A DNA stretch of 6,247 bases from the NCBI GenBank assembly GCA_934486965.1, contig CAKSQP010000086.1, positions 1-6,247 on the forward strand, read 5' to 3'. The DNA comes from an uncultured Eubacteriales bacterium (lineage in GTDB: Bacteria > Bacillota > Clostridia > Oscillospirales > UBA644). Positions 1-5,529 of the stretch are shown piece by piece. The stretch's first letter is position 1. Each line of letters opens with the position of its first letter. The notes under the pieces were generated by a model. That model was not told the DNA's origin. It was given only the letters and a program-made list of their open reading frames with translations, and made no database searches. A program made the position numbers and the translations under genes.

Positions 1-93
1 GTTCTGATACACCGCAGAGACTATACCCTTTCAAAACTCGACAAAATATTTATAGAAGAACTTGTAAAAGCCAAAAGAGATACGATAGGATAG
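1..93 (+). CDS. 3' end of an unidentified protein (partial, start outside the window)
   Basis: An open frame enters from the left edge in frame 1 and stops at TAG 91-93, giving 30 residues. They are charged and probably helical, and include the string SKLDKIFIEELVKAKRD. The pattern of a strand ending in RRD, then a Leu-Ser, then a helix with FIEEL resembles the C-terminal end of LysR-type substrate-binding domains. That is only a loose resemblance, and 30 residues are too few to name a family. The codon style matches the genes that follow, and the next gene starts 5 bases later, so the two are probably co-transcribed. I am fairly sure this is a real gene end and unsure of its identity. Confidence 0.6.
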   Translation, partial: VLIHRRDYTLSKLDKIFIEELVKAKRDTIG

Positions 94-98
94 AAATT

Positions 99-644
99 AT
101 GAAAATTTTGATCGCCTCCGACATTCACGGCAGTGCTTTTTACTGCGAAAAACTCCTCGGAAGATATGAAAAGGAAAATGCCGAAAAACTTCTGCTTCTC
201 GGGGATATCCTTTACCACGGGCCGAGAAACGACCTGCCCGAGGGATACCTGCCGAAAAAGGTCATTCCGATGCTCAACGAACTGAAAAACGAGATACTGT
301 GCGTCCGCGGGAACTGCGACACCGAAGTCGACCAGATGGTTCTTGAATTCCCGATACTCGCCGATTACGCGTTCCTCGACGTATGCAAAAGACCTATCTA
401 CGCAACGCACGGACACATTTATAACGAAAAGAAACTTCCGCCGATCGCCGACGGCGATATTCTGCTAAACGGGCACACTCACGTTCCGAAATGCGTTGAG
501 CACGAAAGTTATATTTATATGAACCCCGGTTCGGTCTCAATTCCGAAAGAGAACAGCCATCACGGATATATTTTGCTCGAAAACGATCTGTTTTTATGGA
601 AAGACCTCGACGGAAACATAAAAAATGAATATTCAGTTAAATAA
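99..644 (+). CDS. yfcE: YfcE/MJ0936-type metallophosphodiesterase
   Basis: This 181-residue protein is a calcineurin-like phosphoesterase of the YfcE family, cytosolic, with no signal peptide or membrane segment. Known members hydrolyse phosphodiester bonds, often tested with artificial substrates, using two metal ions. Their natural substrate is uncertain. All metal-binding motifs are visible in order: D8-x-H10 in SDIHG, G35-D36 in LLGDI, G71-N72 in RGNCD, H104 in THGH, and G125-H126-T127-H128, followed by the family's NPGS at 142-145. Length matches the family (about 160-185). The ATG at 99 is preceded by TAGGA at 86-90 with an 8-base spacer, and the protein starts at the usual MKILIASD strand, so the start is secure. 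It lies 5 bases after the preceding gene and is closed by a terminator, so it belongs to a different transcription unit from the hydrogenase genes. Confidence 0.93.
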   Translation: MKILIASDIHGSAFYCEKLLGRYEKENAEKLLLLGDILYHGPRNDLPEGYLPKKVIPMLNELKNEILCVRGNCDTEVDQMVLEFPILADYAFLDVCKRPIYATHGHIYNEKKLPPIADGDILLNGHTHVPKCVEHESYIYMNPGSVSIPKENSHHGYILLENDLFLWKDLDGNIKNEYSVK

Positions 645-670
645 AGCGTTCGACCGAGCGCTTTTTCTTT
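643..670 (+). terminator. Rho-independent terminator after yfcE
   Basis: The segment AGCGTTC (645-651), GACC loop (652-655), GAGCGCT (656-662) folds as a 7-bp stem with one G-U pair. It can extend by two A-T pairs (A643-A644 with T663-T664). A T-rich run TTTTTCTTTT follows from 662. The stem begins inside the yfcE stop codon. It separates the yfcE unit from the rex/hydrogenase operon. Confidence 0.88.
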
Positions 671-685
671 TCGTTCGCAAAGTAT

Positions 686-714
686 CGATAAATGCAATAC
701 CGATATGCAAAATA
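686..714 (+). repeat. Near direct repeat upstream of the rex promoter
   Basis: Two copies of a CGATA-ATGCAA-type unit, at about 686-699 (CGATAAATGCAATA) and 701-714 (CGATATGCAAAATA), lie about 15 bases apart, just upstream of the predicted -35 box. The copies differ by a small insertion. They could be an activator site or simple AT-rich chance; neither copy resembles the known clostridial Rex operator. Confidence 0.3.
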
Positions 715-718
715 AGCA

Positions 719-735
719 ATTCCCAAACGGGGAAT
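719..735. promoter_or_regulatory. Inverted repeat over the -35 box, candidate operator
   Basis: ATTCCC (719-724) and GGGAAT (730-735) are perfect 6-base inverted arms around a 5-base centre (AAACG). The left arm covers five of the six bases of the predicted -35 box, a usual place for a repressor site. It does not match the Rex consensus TTGTTAAnnnnTTAACAA, so if it is a real operator the bound protein is unknown. Six-base arms also occur by chance. Confidence 0.35.
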
Positions 736-748
736 ATTATGTTATATT
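720..748 (+). promoter_or_regulatory. Predicted SigA-type promoter of the rex-hydrogenase operon
   Basis: A TGT triplet at 740-742 followed by TATATT at 743-748 makes an extended -10 box (5 of 6 bases of TATAAT). TTCCCA at 720-725 is a weak -35 box (4 of 6 of TTGACA) with an exact 17-base spacer. Transcription would begin near 755, giving a leader of about 38 bases before the rex start. It sits after the yfcE terminator and is the only plausible promoter I found for the seven-gene run. Confidence 0.6.
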
Positions 749-758
749 ATAGTAAGAA

Positions 759-783
759 AGGGCGAATTCTGCCCTGAATCAGG
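759..783 (+). promoter_or_regulatory. Leader with two mutually exclusive short hairpins before rex
   Basis: AGGGC (759-763) pairs with GCCCT (771-775) around a 7-base loop. CCTG (773-776) can instead pair with CAGG (780-783) around a 3-base AAT loop. Both use CCT at 773-775, so only one can form, and the second covers the AGG that begins the rex ribosome binding site. Stems of 4-5 bp are weak, so this is a suggestion of translational control or 5'-end protection, not a demonstrated switch. Confidence 0.3.
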
Positions 784-786
784 AGG
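781..786 (+). promoter_or_regulatory. Ribosome binding site that fixes the TTG start of rex
   Basis: AGGAGG at 781-786, continuing as TGG, is a near-perfect Shine-Dalgarno site. It ends 6 bases before TTG 793, which selects that non-ATG codon as the start. Confidence 0.85.
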
Positions 787-792
787 TGGACC

Positions 793-1410
793 TTGAAAGA
801 CGCGGAAATATCGAGAGCAACTCTCGGAAGAATACCTGCATATCTCAGATATCTGAAGAAACTGCCGCCGCAGACGCGGAACATATCGGCAACGACAATA
901 GCAAAGGAACTTGGGCTCGGAGAGGTCCAGGTAAGAAAAGACCTCGGCGCGCTTTGCGGGTCGGGAAAACCGAAGATAGGATACATAACCGAAGATCTCT
1001 GTCGGAGTCTCGAAAGTTTTCTCGAAAACAAAAACGGCGGAACGATAATCGTCGGCGCGGGAAGGCTCGGCAGAGCGCTCCTCGACTACGATGGATTTGA
1101 CAAATTCGGGCTGTCGCTTCTTGCAGCGTTCGACAAAAAAGCCGACGGCAAAACGCTTTCCGATTCGGGAAAACCCATTCTGCCGATGTCGGACCTTCCC
1201 GACTTCTGCAAAAAGCACGACATAAAGATCGGAATTATCGCCGTTCCCGCAGACTCGGCTCAGGAGATATGCAACACCCTTTACGACAACGGGATAAAAG
1301 CGATATGGTGCTTTGCACAGTGCAAACTCTACAAGCCCGCCGACGCGGTCGTGCAATACGAAAACCTTGCGTTATCCCTCGCTCACCTGAAAATGCAGAT
1401 AGGACAGTAA
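793..1410 (+). CDS. rex: Redox-sensing transcriptional repressor Rex
   Basis: This 205-residue protein has the full Rex plan. The N-terminal winged-helix DNA-binding domain (about 1-80) includes IPAYLRYLKKL at 14-24 and the recognition-helix signature QVRKDL at 46-51. The Rossmann NAD(H)-binding domain follows, with GAGRLG at 88-93, FD at 113-114 and IIAVPADSAQ at 148-157. It ends with a C-terminal domain-swap helix. Rex homodimers bind operators when NADH is low and leave them when NADH rises; in Clostridia they control fermentation and hydrogenase genes. The start is TTG, chosen by the strong upstream ribosome binding site and by family length (about 205-215). Two places differ from common Rex: GSGKPKIGY (56-64) replaces the usual Gly-rich wing with Arg-Gly, and FAQ (174-176) replaces FAP. 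As the first gene of the operon it may regulate itself, but I see no classical Rex site in its promoter. Confidence 0.95.
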   Translation: MKDAEISRATLGRIPAYLRYLKKLPPQTRNISATTIAKELGLGEVQVRKDLGALCGSGKPKIGYITEDLCRSLESFLENKNGGTIIVGAGRLGRALLDYDGFDKFGLSLLAAFDKKADGKTLSDSGKPILPMSDLPDFCKKHDIKIGIIAVPADSAQEICNTLYDNGIKAIWCFAQCKLYKPADAVVQYENLALSLAHLKMQIGQ

Positions 1411-1411
1411 A

Positions 1412-2173
1412 ATGAATTTAGACAGAATAATAGCGGTAAGAAACAACAAAACGGTTTACAGAGACAAAGAAAGAAGTCTTAAAGTTTTCAATGTCGGATA
1501 TTCGAAAGCCGACGTTCTGAACGAGGCGCTCAATCAGGCTCGGATAGAGGAAACGGGGCTTCCTATCCCGAAACTTCTCGAAGTTACGATGATAGGCGGG
1601 AAATGGACCATCGTTTCGGAGTATATCAAGGGAAAATCCATGGCTCAGTTGATTTCGGAAAACCCCGAAAAGAAGGACGGAGATATCGAACTACTTGTCG
1701 GTCTGCAACTCGAAATGCACTCGAAAAAATGTCCTCTGTTAAACAGAATGAGAGACAAGATGGGACGTCAGATAGAGGCGTCCGACCTTCCCGCGACTGT
1801 CAGATACGACCTGTATTCAAGGCTCTCGGAAATGCCGAGGCACGGGAAAATATGTCACGGGGATTTCAACCCGTCGAACATTATAATTTCGGACGACGGA
1901 AAACCGTATATAATAGACTGGTCGCACGCGACGCAGGGAAACGCCTCTGCGGACGCCGCCCGCACTTATCTTATATTCCTGCTTTCGGGAGATGAGGACG
2001 GAGCGGAAAAATATCTCGGATTGTTTTGTGAGAAAAGCGGGACCGACAGGCAGTATGTCGATCGCTGGATGCCGGTCGTTGCGGCGTCTCAGTTATTAAA
2101 GGGAAATGCCGCGGAACGCAAATTCTTACATTCATGGATAAAGGTATCAAACAGTATGGAGGAAACAAAATGA
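1412..2173 (+). CDS. Phosphotransferase of the aminoglycoside/choline kinase (APH) fold
   Basis: The 253-residue protein has the APH-type kinase signature: a likely nucleotide-binding Lys in SLKVF (K24), a hinge-like IVSEYIKGKS (67-76), the catalytic loop H149-G-D151-F-N-P-S-N156, and the metal-binding IIDW with D169. It should transfer phosphate from ATP to a hydroxyl. Substrates in this family range from choline and sugars to antibiotics and cannot be read here. No membrane segment is visible. It starts one base after the rex stop and its TGA overlaps the next ATG, so it is translationally coupled on both sides and cannot easily be expressed apart from the redox genes. That position suggests a role linked to the hydrogenase system rather than drug resistance, but this is inference. 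It is slightly short for the family and has no extra domains. Confidence 0.82.
   Translation: MNLDRIIAVRNNKTVYRDKERSLKVFNVGYSKADVLNEALNQARIEETGLPIPKLLEVTMIGGKWTIVSEYIKGKSMAQLISENPEKKDGDIELLVGLQLEMHSKKCPLLNRMRDKMGRQIEASDLPATVRYDLYSRLSEMPRHGKICHGDFNPSNIIISDDGKPYIIDWSHATQGNASADAARTYLIFLLSGDEDGAEKYLGLFCEKSGTDRQYVDRWMPVVAASQLLKGNAAERKFLHSWIKVSNSMEETK
2158..2162 (+). promoter_or_regulatory. Ribosome binding site that fixes the start of the first ferredoxin
   Basis: GGAGG at 2158-2162 lies 7 bases before ATG 2170. An in-frame ATG at 2134 would add 12 residues that do not fit the ferredoxin fold and lacks such a site, so 2170 is the better start. The site lies inside the end of the kinase gene, consistent with coupled translation. 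Confidence 0.8.
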
Positions 2174-2412
2174 AAATCACAGTTTGCATCGGCTCGTCAT
2201 GCCACATCAAAGGTTCGCGTCAGGTAGTCGAATCTCTTCAGGAACTTATCCGCGCGCACGGTATAGGCGACAAAGCGGAACTTGCAGGAACTTTCTGCAT
2301 GGGAAGATGTCAGGAGGGCGTCTGCGTTACGGTCGACGGAGAATTCCATTCGGTAACCCCCGATAACGTAAACGAATTCTTCGCGGAAAACGTTCTTGCA
2401 AAGGTAAAGTAA
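2170..2412 (+). CDS. Thioredoxin-fold [2Fe-2S] ferredoxin, copy 1
   Basis: The 80-residue protein is a minimal thioredoxin-like [2Fe-2S] ferredoxin, the fold of the C-terminal half of NuoE/HydC-type subunits. The four ligands are visible as C6-x4-C11 (CIGSSC) and C43-x3-C47 (CMGRC), with an extra Cys at 52. It lacks the N-terminal helical bundle of NuoE (family proteins are about 150 residues or more), so it should act as a free-standing electron carrier or as a small subunit. Its ATG overlaps the stop of the kinase gene (ATGA, 2170-2173), and it ends 1 base before its paralogue. The two copies share roughly 36 of 78 aligned residues by my hand alignment. Likely partners are the hydrogenase proteins encoded downstream (inference from position). 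No NuoF-type flavoprotein gene is in the window. Confidence 0.88.
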   Translation: MKITVCIGSSCHIKGSRQVVESLQELIRAHGIGDKAELAGTFCMGRCQEGVCVTVDGEFHSVTPDNVNEFFAENVLAKVK

Positions 2413-2413
2413 G

Positions 2414-2674
2414 ATGATTGTTCAGATCTGCGTAGGCTCTTCGTGTCATCTGAAGGGCTCGGAAAAACTCGTCGAACTGTTTCAGTCGAAAATTGCGGAC
2501 AACAAACTCGACGGAGACATAACCCTTGCCGGAAGTTTCTGTACCGGAAAATGTAACCGCGAGGGAGTGACGGTGACGGTCGACGACGTTATTTACACAG
2601 GCGTAACTCCCGAAAATTTCAATTCTTTTTTCGAAGACAGAATTCTGAAACCGCTGTCTTCCGAAAGGACGTGA
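2414..2674 (+). CDS. Thioredoxin-fold [2Fe-2S] ferredoxin, copy 2
   Basis: This 86-residue paralogue of the preceding gene has the same cluster ligands at the same positions: C6-x4-C11 (CVGSSC) and C43-x3-C47 (CTGKC). A one-residue insertion follows (NREG against QEG), there is a second insertion near TGVTPEN, and the C-terminal tail is slightly longer. It lacks the fifth Cys of copy 1. The start ATG is 1 base after the TAA of copy 1; AAAGG at about 2400-2404 can serve as ribosome binding site. The next gene begins 4 bases after its TGA. The degree of divergence (about half identical) indicates an old duplication with distinct roles rather than a recent copying event. It could carry electrons between HydS and another protein or form a heterodimer with copy 1; the sequence does not decide. 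Confidence 0.88.
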   Translation: MIVQICVGSSCHLKGSEKLVELFQSKIADNKLDGDITLAGSFCTGKCNREGVTVTVDDVIYTGVTPENFNSFFEDRILKPLSSERT

Positions 2675-2678
2675 AGGA

Positions 2679-4352
2679 ATGGACTGCCTAACCCTTAAAA
2701 AATCAAACTGCAAAAACTGTTATAAATGTATACGTCACTGCCCCGTAAAATCAATAAGATTTTCAGGCAATCAGGCGTACATAATCGGAAACGAATGTAT
2801 TCTCTGCGGTCAGTGCTTCGTCGTCTGTCCGCAGGACGCAAAACAGATAGTCGACGAGACGGAAAAGGTCCGTGTTTTATTGCAGGGAACAGATCCCGTT
2901 ATCGTTTCCCTCGCTCCCTCTTTTATCGCGAACTATGAGGGCGTGGGAATTGTCGCAATGCGCGAAGCATTGAAAAAACTCGGATTTTTCGACGTTGAAG
3001 AAACCGCGGTCGGAGCGACTATCATTAAAAGAGAATACGACAATATGGTAAACGAGGAAACGAGAGATATTATCATTTCCTCCTGCTGTCATGCGGTCAA
3101 TCTTCTCATTCAGAAATATTTCCCGAAAGAACTCCCGTTCCTTGCGGATATCCTCTCCCCCATGCAGGCGCACTGCAAGGATATCAAGAGAAGATACCCG
3201 AACGCAAAGACCGTCTTTATAGGTCCGTGCGTTGCGAAAAAGGACGAAGCGCAGTATTACGAAGGAATAGTCGACGCGGTTCTCACGTTTGACGAACTCA
3301 CCGCATGGCTCAAAGAGAAAAATATCGAGCCGAAAAAGGAAATATTCAAAAAAGAGAACAGCCGCGCCCGCTTTTTCCCGACGACGGGCGGAATTCTCAA
3401 GACGATGAAAATGGACAACCCCCGTTATACATACATGGCAATCGACGGGACGGAAAACTGCATAAAGGCGCTCAAGGATATTGAAGACGGCAAACTGCAC
3501 CGCTGCTTTATCGAAATGTCGGCGTGCGTCGGCAGTTGCGTAGGCGGACCTGTCATGGAAAAATTCCACCGCTCCCCTGTCAAGGACTACGTTGCGGTCT
3601 CGAATTTCGCAGGTCCGAAAGATTTCGAAGTCGATCAGCCCGACGGAAAGGAACTCGGAAAAGTTTTCATACCGATAGAAAGAAAACTTCCGCAGCCGTC
3701 GGAAGACGAGATAAAAGAAGCGCTTCGCCAGATGGGTAAAACAAAGCCCTCGGACGAACTCAACTGCGGTTCCTGCGGGTACGACACCTGCCGCGAAAAG
3801 GCAATAGCGATATGTCAGGGCAAAGCCGAAGTTTCGATGTGTCTGCCGTTCTTAAAAGACAAAGCCGAAAGTTTTTCCGACACGATAGTCAGAAACACTC
3901 CGAACGGGCTTATCGTCCTAAACGAAAAACTCGAGGTTCAGCAGATAAACAAAGCGGCGTTGAAGATACTGAATATCCGCTATGCTTCCGACATTCTCGG
4001 CGATCAGGTCGTACGGATACTCGAACCGGGCGATTTCCTCGACGTCCTGAGAAGAGGAAGAAATATCCACAACAAGAGAGTTTACCTTGCGGAATATGAA
4101 AAGTACGTTGAGGAAACAATAGTATTCGACCGCGAATACAGGTTGCTTGTCTGTATTCTCCGCGACGTCACCGCGGAAGAAATGCAGAGAGAAAAGAAAG
4201 AAGACATCAGCCGTCAGACGGTCGAAATAGCGGACAAGGTCATCGACAAGCAGATGCGTATAGTTCAGGAGATCGCGTCTCTGCTGGGAGAGACCACCGC
4301 AGAAACCAAAATCGCCCTTTCCAAACTCAAGGAGTCTATAAACGATGAATAA
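2679..4352 (+). CDS. hydS: Sensory [FeFe] hydrogenase HydS-type (ferredoxin, H-cluster, Fe-S and PAS domains)
   Basis: The 557-residue soluble protein begins with a two-cluster [4Fe-4S] ferredoxin domain (C11, C14, C17, C21; C40, C43, C46, C50). The H-cluster domain follows (about 72-335), with L1 SSCCHAV (C136, C137), L2 GPCVAKKDE (C184, K187) and L3 EMSACVGSCVGG (C283, C287). Next is a four-Cys Fe-S motif CGSCGYDTC...C (C363, C366, C371, C388) like that of RnfB and CODH proteins, then a PAS domain (about 396-500) and a helical, probably coiled-coil tail (about 500-552). A PAS output module and Met-to-Gly (G182) and Met-to-Ser (S281) changes near the H-cluster are typical of the sensory group C/D hydrogenases rather than bulk H2-producing enzymes. 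The role is therefore probably H2 or redox sensing. GAAAGGA at 2663-2669 is the ribosome binding site, spacer 9. The stop overlaps the phosphatase start, which marks the phosphatase as its likely partner. H-cluster maturation would need HydE, HydF and HydG from elsewhere. Confidence 0.92.
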   Translation: MDCLTLKKSNCKNCYKCIRHCPVKSIRFSGNQAYIIGNECILCGQCFVVCPQDAKQIVDETEKVRVLLQGTDPVIVSLAPSFIANYEGVGIVAMREALKKLGFFDVEETAVGATIIKREYDNMVNEETRDIIISSCCHAVNLLIQKYFPKELPFLADILSPMQAHCKDIKRRYPNAKTVFIGPCVAKKDEAQYYEGIVDAVLTFDELTAWLKEKNIEPKKEIFKKENSRARFFPTTGGILKTMKMDNPRYTYMAIDGTENCIKALKDIEDGKLHRCFIEMSACVGSCVGGPVMEKFHRSPVKDYVAVSNFAGPKDFEVDQPDGKELGKVFIPIERKLPQPSEDEIKEALRQMGKTKPSDELNCGSCGYDTCREKAIAICQGKAEVSMCLPFLKDKAESFSDTIVRNTPNGLIVLNEKLEVQQINKAALKILNIRYASDILGDQVVRILEPGDFLDVLRRGRNIHNKRVYLAEYEKYVEETIVFDREYRLLVCILRDVTAEEMQREKKEDISRQTVEIADKVIDKQMRIVQEIASLLGETTAETKIALSKLKESINDE

Positions 4353-5517
4353 TTTATGCGCGGATATCGGCTGGAAAAGCATTAACCATGAGGGAGAACA
4401 ACTTTGCGGCGACCATGTCGACATAATCGAGCAGAACGAGAATTCAACGGTTCTTGTCCTTGCGGACGGGCTCGGAAGCGGCGTTAAAGCAAGTATTCTT
4501 TCGACCCTGACGTCAAAAATCATTTCGACGATGATGGCGGAGGGGCTTCCCCTTGAAGAATGTGTTTCGACCATTGCCGCGACCCTGCCGATATGTTCGG
4601 TAAGAGGCGTTGCGTATTCGACTTTCACGATAATTCATATTATCGACAACGAGACCGCCGAAATAATGCAGTATGACAATCCCCTTGTCGTGCTTTTACG
4701 CAACGGCGAAAATTACGATTACCCGAAAACCGAACTGAATATCGACGGCAAGAAAATATACAGGTCGACAATAAGCCTGCAGGAAAACGACATTTTCATC
4801 GCGATGAGCGACGGCTGTCCGCACGCAGGCATCGGGCTTGCGTATAATTTCGGTTGGCGGCGCGAAGACATAATAGAATTTATGAAAACGTTCGCCGACG
4901 TCGGATACACCGCAAAAACGCTGTCGACCATGCTTATCGACGAATGTAACAAACAGTACGGTTATCACCCCGGCGACGACGCTACCGCGTGCGTTGTCAG
5001 GATAAGGCGGCGCGAACCGATGAACATTCTCTTCGGTCCGCCGAGAAATCCGGACGACTGCAACCGAATGATGTCCCTTTTCTTTTCAAAGGAGGGCAAA
5101 CATATCGTCTGCGGAGGAACCACCTCGTCGATAGTCGCGAAATATCTCGGGAAACCCGTTAAAGCGACCCTGAATTTCGAGCAGAGCGACGTTCCGCCGA
5201 TCGCGACGATAGAAGGCGTCGACCTCGTGACGGAGGGCGTAATAACGATAAACAAAGTTATCGAATACGCAAAGGACGCGCTTTCCGACAACGAAAAATA
5301 CGAGATCTGGAGCGTGCGCCGCGACGGTGCTTCGATGATATGCAGACTTCTGTTTGAAGAAGCGACCGATATAAACTTTTTTGTCGGAAGAGCCGTTAAC
5401 CCTGCACACCAAAACCCCGATCTCCCGATAAATTTCAATATCAAAATGAATTTGGTAGAGGAACTTTCAGCCTGTCTAAGGCAGATGGGCAAACGTATCA
5501 AGGTAAGTTATTTCTAA
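4345..5517 (+). CDS. SpoIIE/PP2C-type serine/threonine phosphatase with an uncharacterised C-terminal domain
   Basis: The 390-residue protein has an N-terminal SpoIIE-type PP2C domain (about 1-222). Metal-binding motifs are GD at 22-23, ADGLGSG at 40-46 (D41), SDG at 155-157 and GDDAT at 210-214. Such enzymes dephosphorylate Ser/Thr, often on anti-sigma-factor antagonists. The remaining part (about 225-390) is not a second PP2C copy. It contains GPPRNPDD and CGGTTSS and I cannot name it; it may be the sensor-coupling or target-binding part. No transmembrane segments are seen, unlike sporulation SpoIIE. The ATG lies inside the end of hydS (overlap 4345-4352, ATGAATAA), with AAGGAG at 4329-4334 as ribosome binding site, so synthesis is coupled to HydS. 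PP2C genes beside HydS-type hydrogenases are known in several Clostridia, which supports a HydS-to-phosphatase signalling pair. The protein substrate is unknown. Confidence 0.88.
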   Translation: MNNLCADIGWKSINHEGEQLCGDHVDIIEQNENSTVLVLADGLGSGVKASILSTLTSKIISTMMAEGLPLEECVSTIAATLPICSVRGVAYSTFTIIHIIDNETAEIMQYDNPLVVLLRNGENYDYPKTELNIDGKKIYRSTISLQENDIFIAMSDGCPHAGIGLAYNFGWRREDIIEFMKTFADVGYTAKTLSTMLIDECNKQYGYHPGDDATACVVRIRRREPMNILFGPPRNPDDCNRMMSLFFSKEGKHIVCGGTTSSIVAKYLGKPVKATLNFEQSDVPPIATIEGVDLVTEGVITINKVIEYAKDALSDNEKYEIWSVRRDGASMICRLLFEEATDINFFVGRAVNPAHQNPDLPINFNIKMNLVEELSACLRQMGKRIKVSYF

Positions 5518-5523
5518 AGGAGG
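5516..5523 (+). promoter_or_regulatory. Strong ribosome binding site of the group B hydrogenase
   Basis: AAAGGAGG at 5516-5523 is a full-length Shine-Dalgarno match. It lies 6 bases before ATG 5530 and overlaps the phosphatase stop codon. It is the strongest site among the genes downstream of rex, which would favour high output of the hydrogenase relative to the sensor proteins. Confidence 0.8.
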
Positions 5524-5529
5524 ATTTCA

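Noticed and set aside
733..748. AATAT-n6-ATATT imperfect palindrome around the -10 box as a possible Rex operator
   Set aside because: The arms are pure A/T, lack the TTGT/ACAA ends of Rex sites, and are explained by the AT-rich promoter itself.
742..1356. Long open frame on the minus strand opposite rex (204 residues), and the + strand frame at 786-1100
   Set aside because: Rex is certain from its motifs. The other frames encode Arg- and Ser-rich strings with no recognisable motif and have no ribosome binding site; they are a side effect of the codon pattern.
2134..2169. Upstream in-frame ATG that would lengthen the first ferredoxin by 12 residues
   Set aside because: There is no ribosome binding site before it, whereas GGAGG 2158-2162 fits ATG 2170, and the conserved fold begins at MKITVC.
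1412..2173. Reading the APH-fold gene as an antibiotic resistance gene
   Set aside because: The fold covers many substrates, no resistance-specific signature is seen, and there is no mobile element nearby; the tight coupling with redox genes argues for a housekeeping or signalling role.
2877..3569. Minus-strand open frame of 230 residues inside hydS
   Set aside because: It lies fully inside a well-supported hydrogenase gene and its translation shows no domain or start signal.
3918..4628. Minus-strand open frame of 236 residues across the hydS/phosphatase junction
   Set aside because: Both overlapped genes have clear catalytic or cluster motifs; the antisense product has none.
3725..5496. 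Shared string LRQMGK in HydS (residues 349-354) and near the C-terminus of the phosphatase
   Set aside because: The surrounding residues do not align; in HydS the string belongs to the linker before the Fe-S motif. Six residues can match by chance, so it is not evidence for a shared domain.
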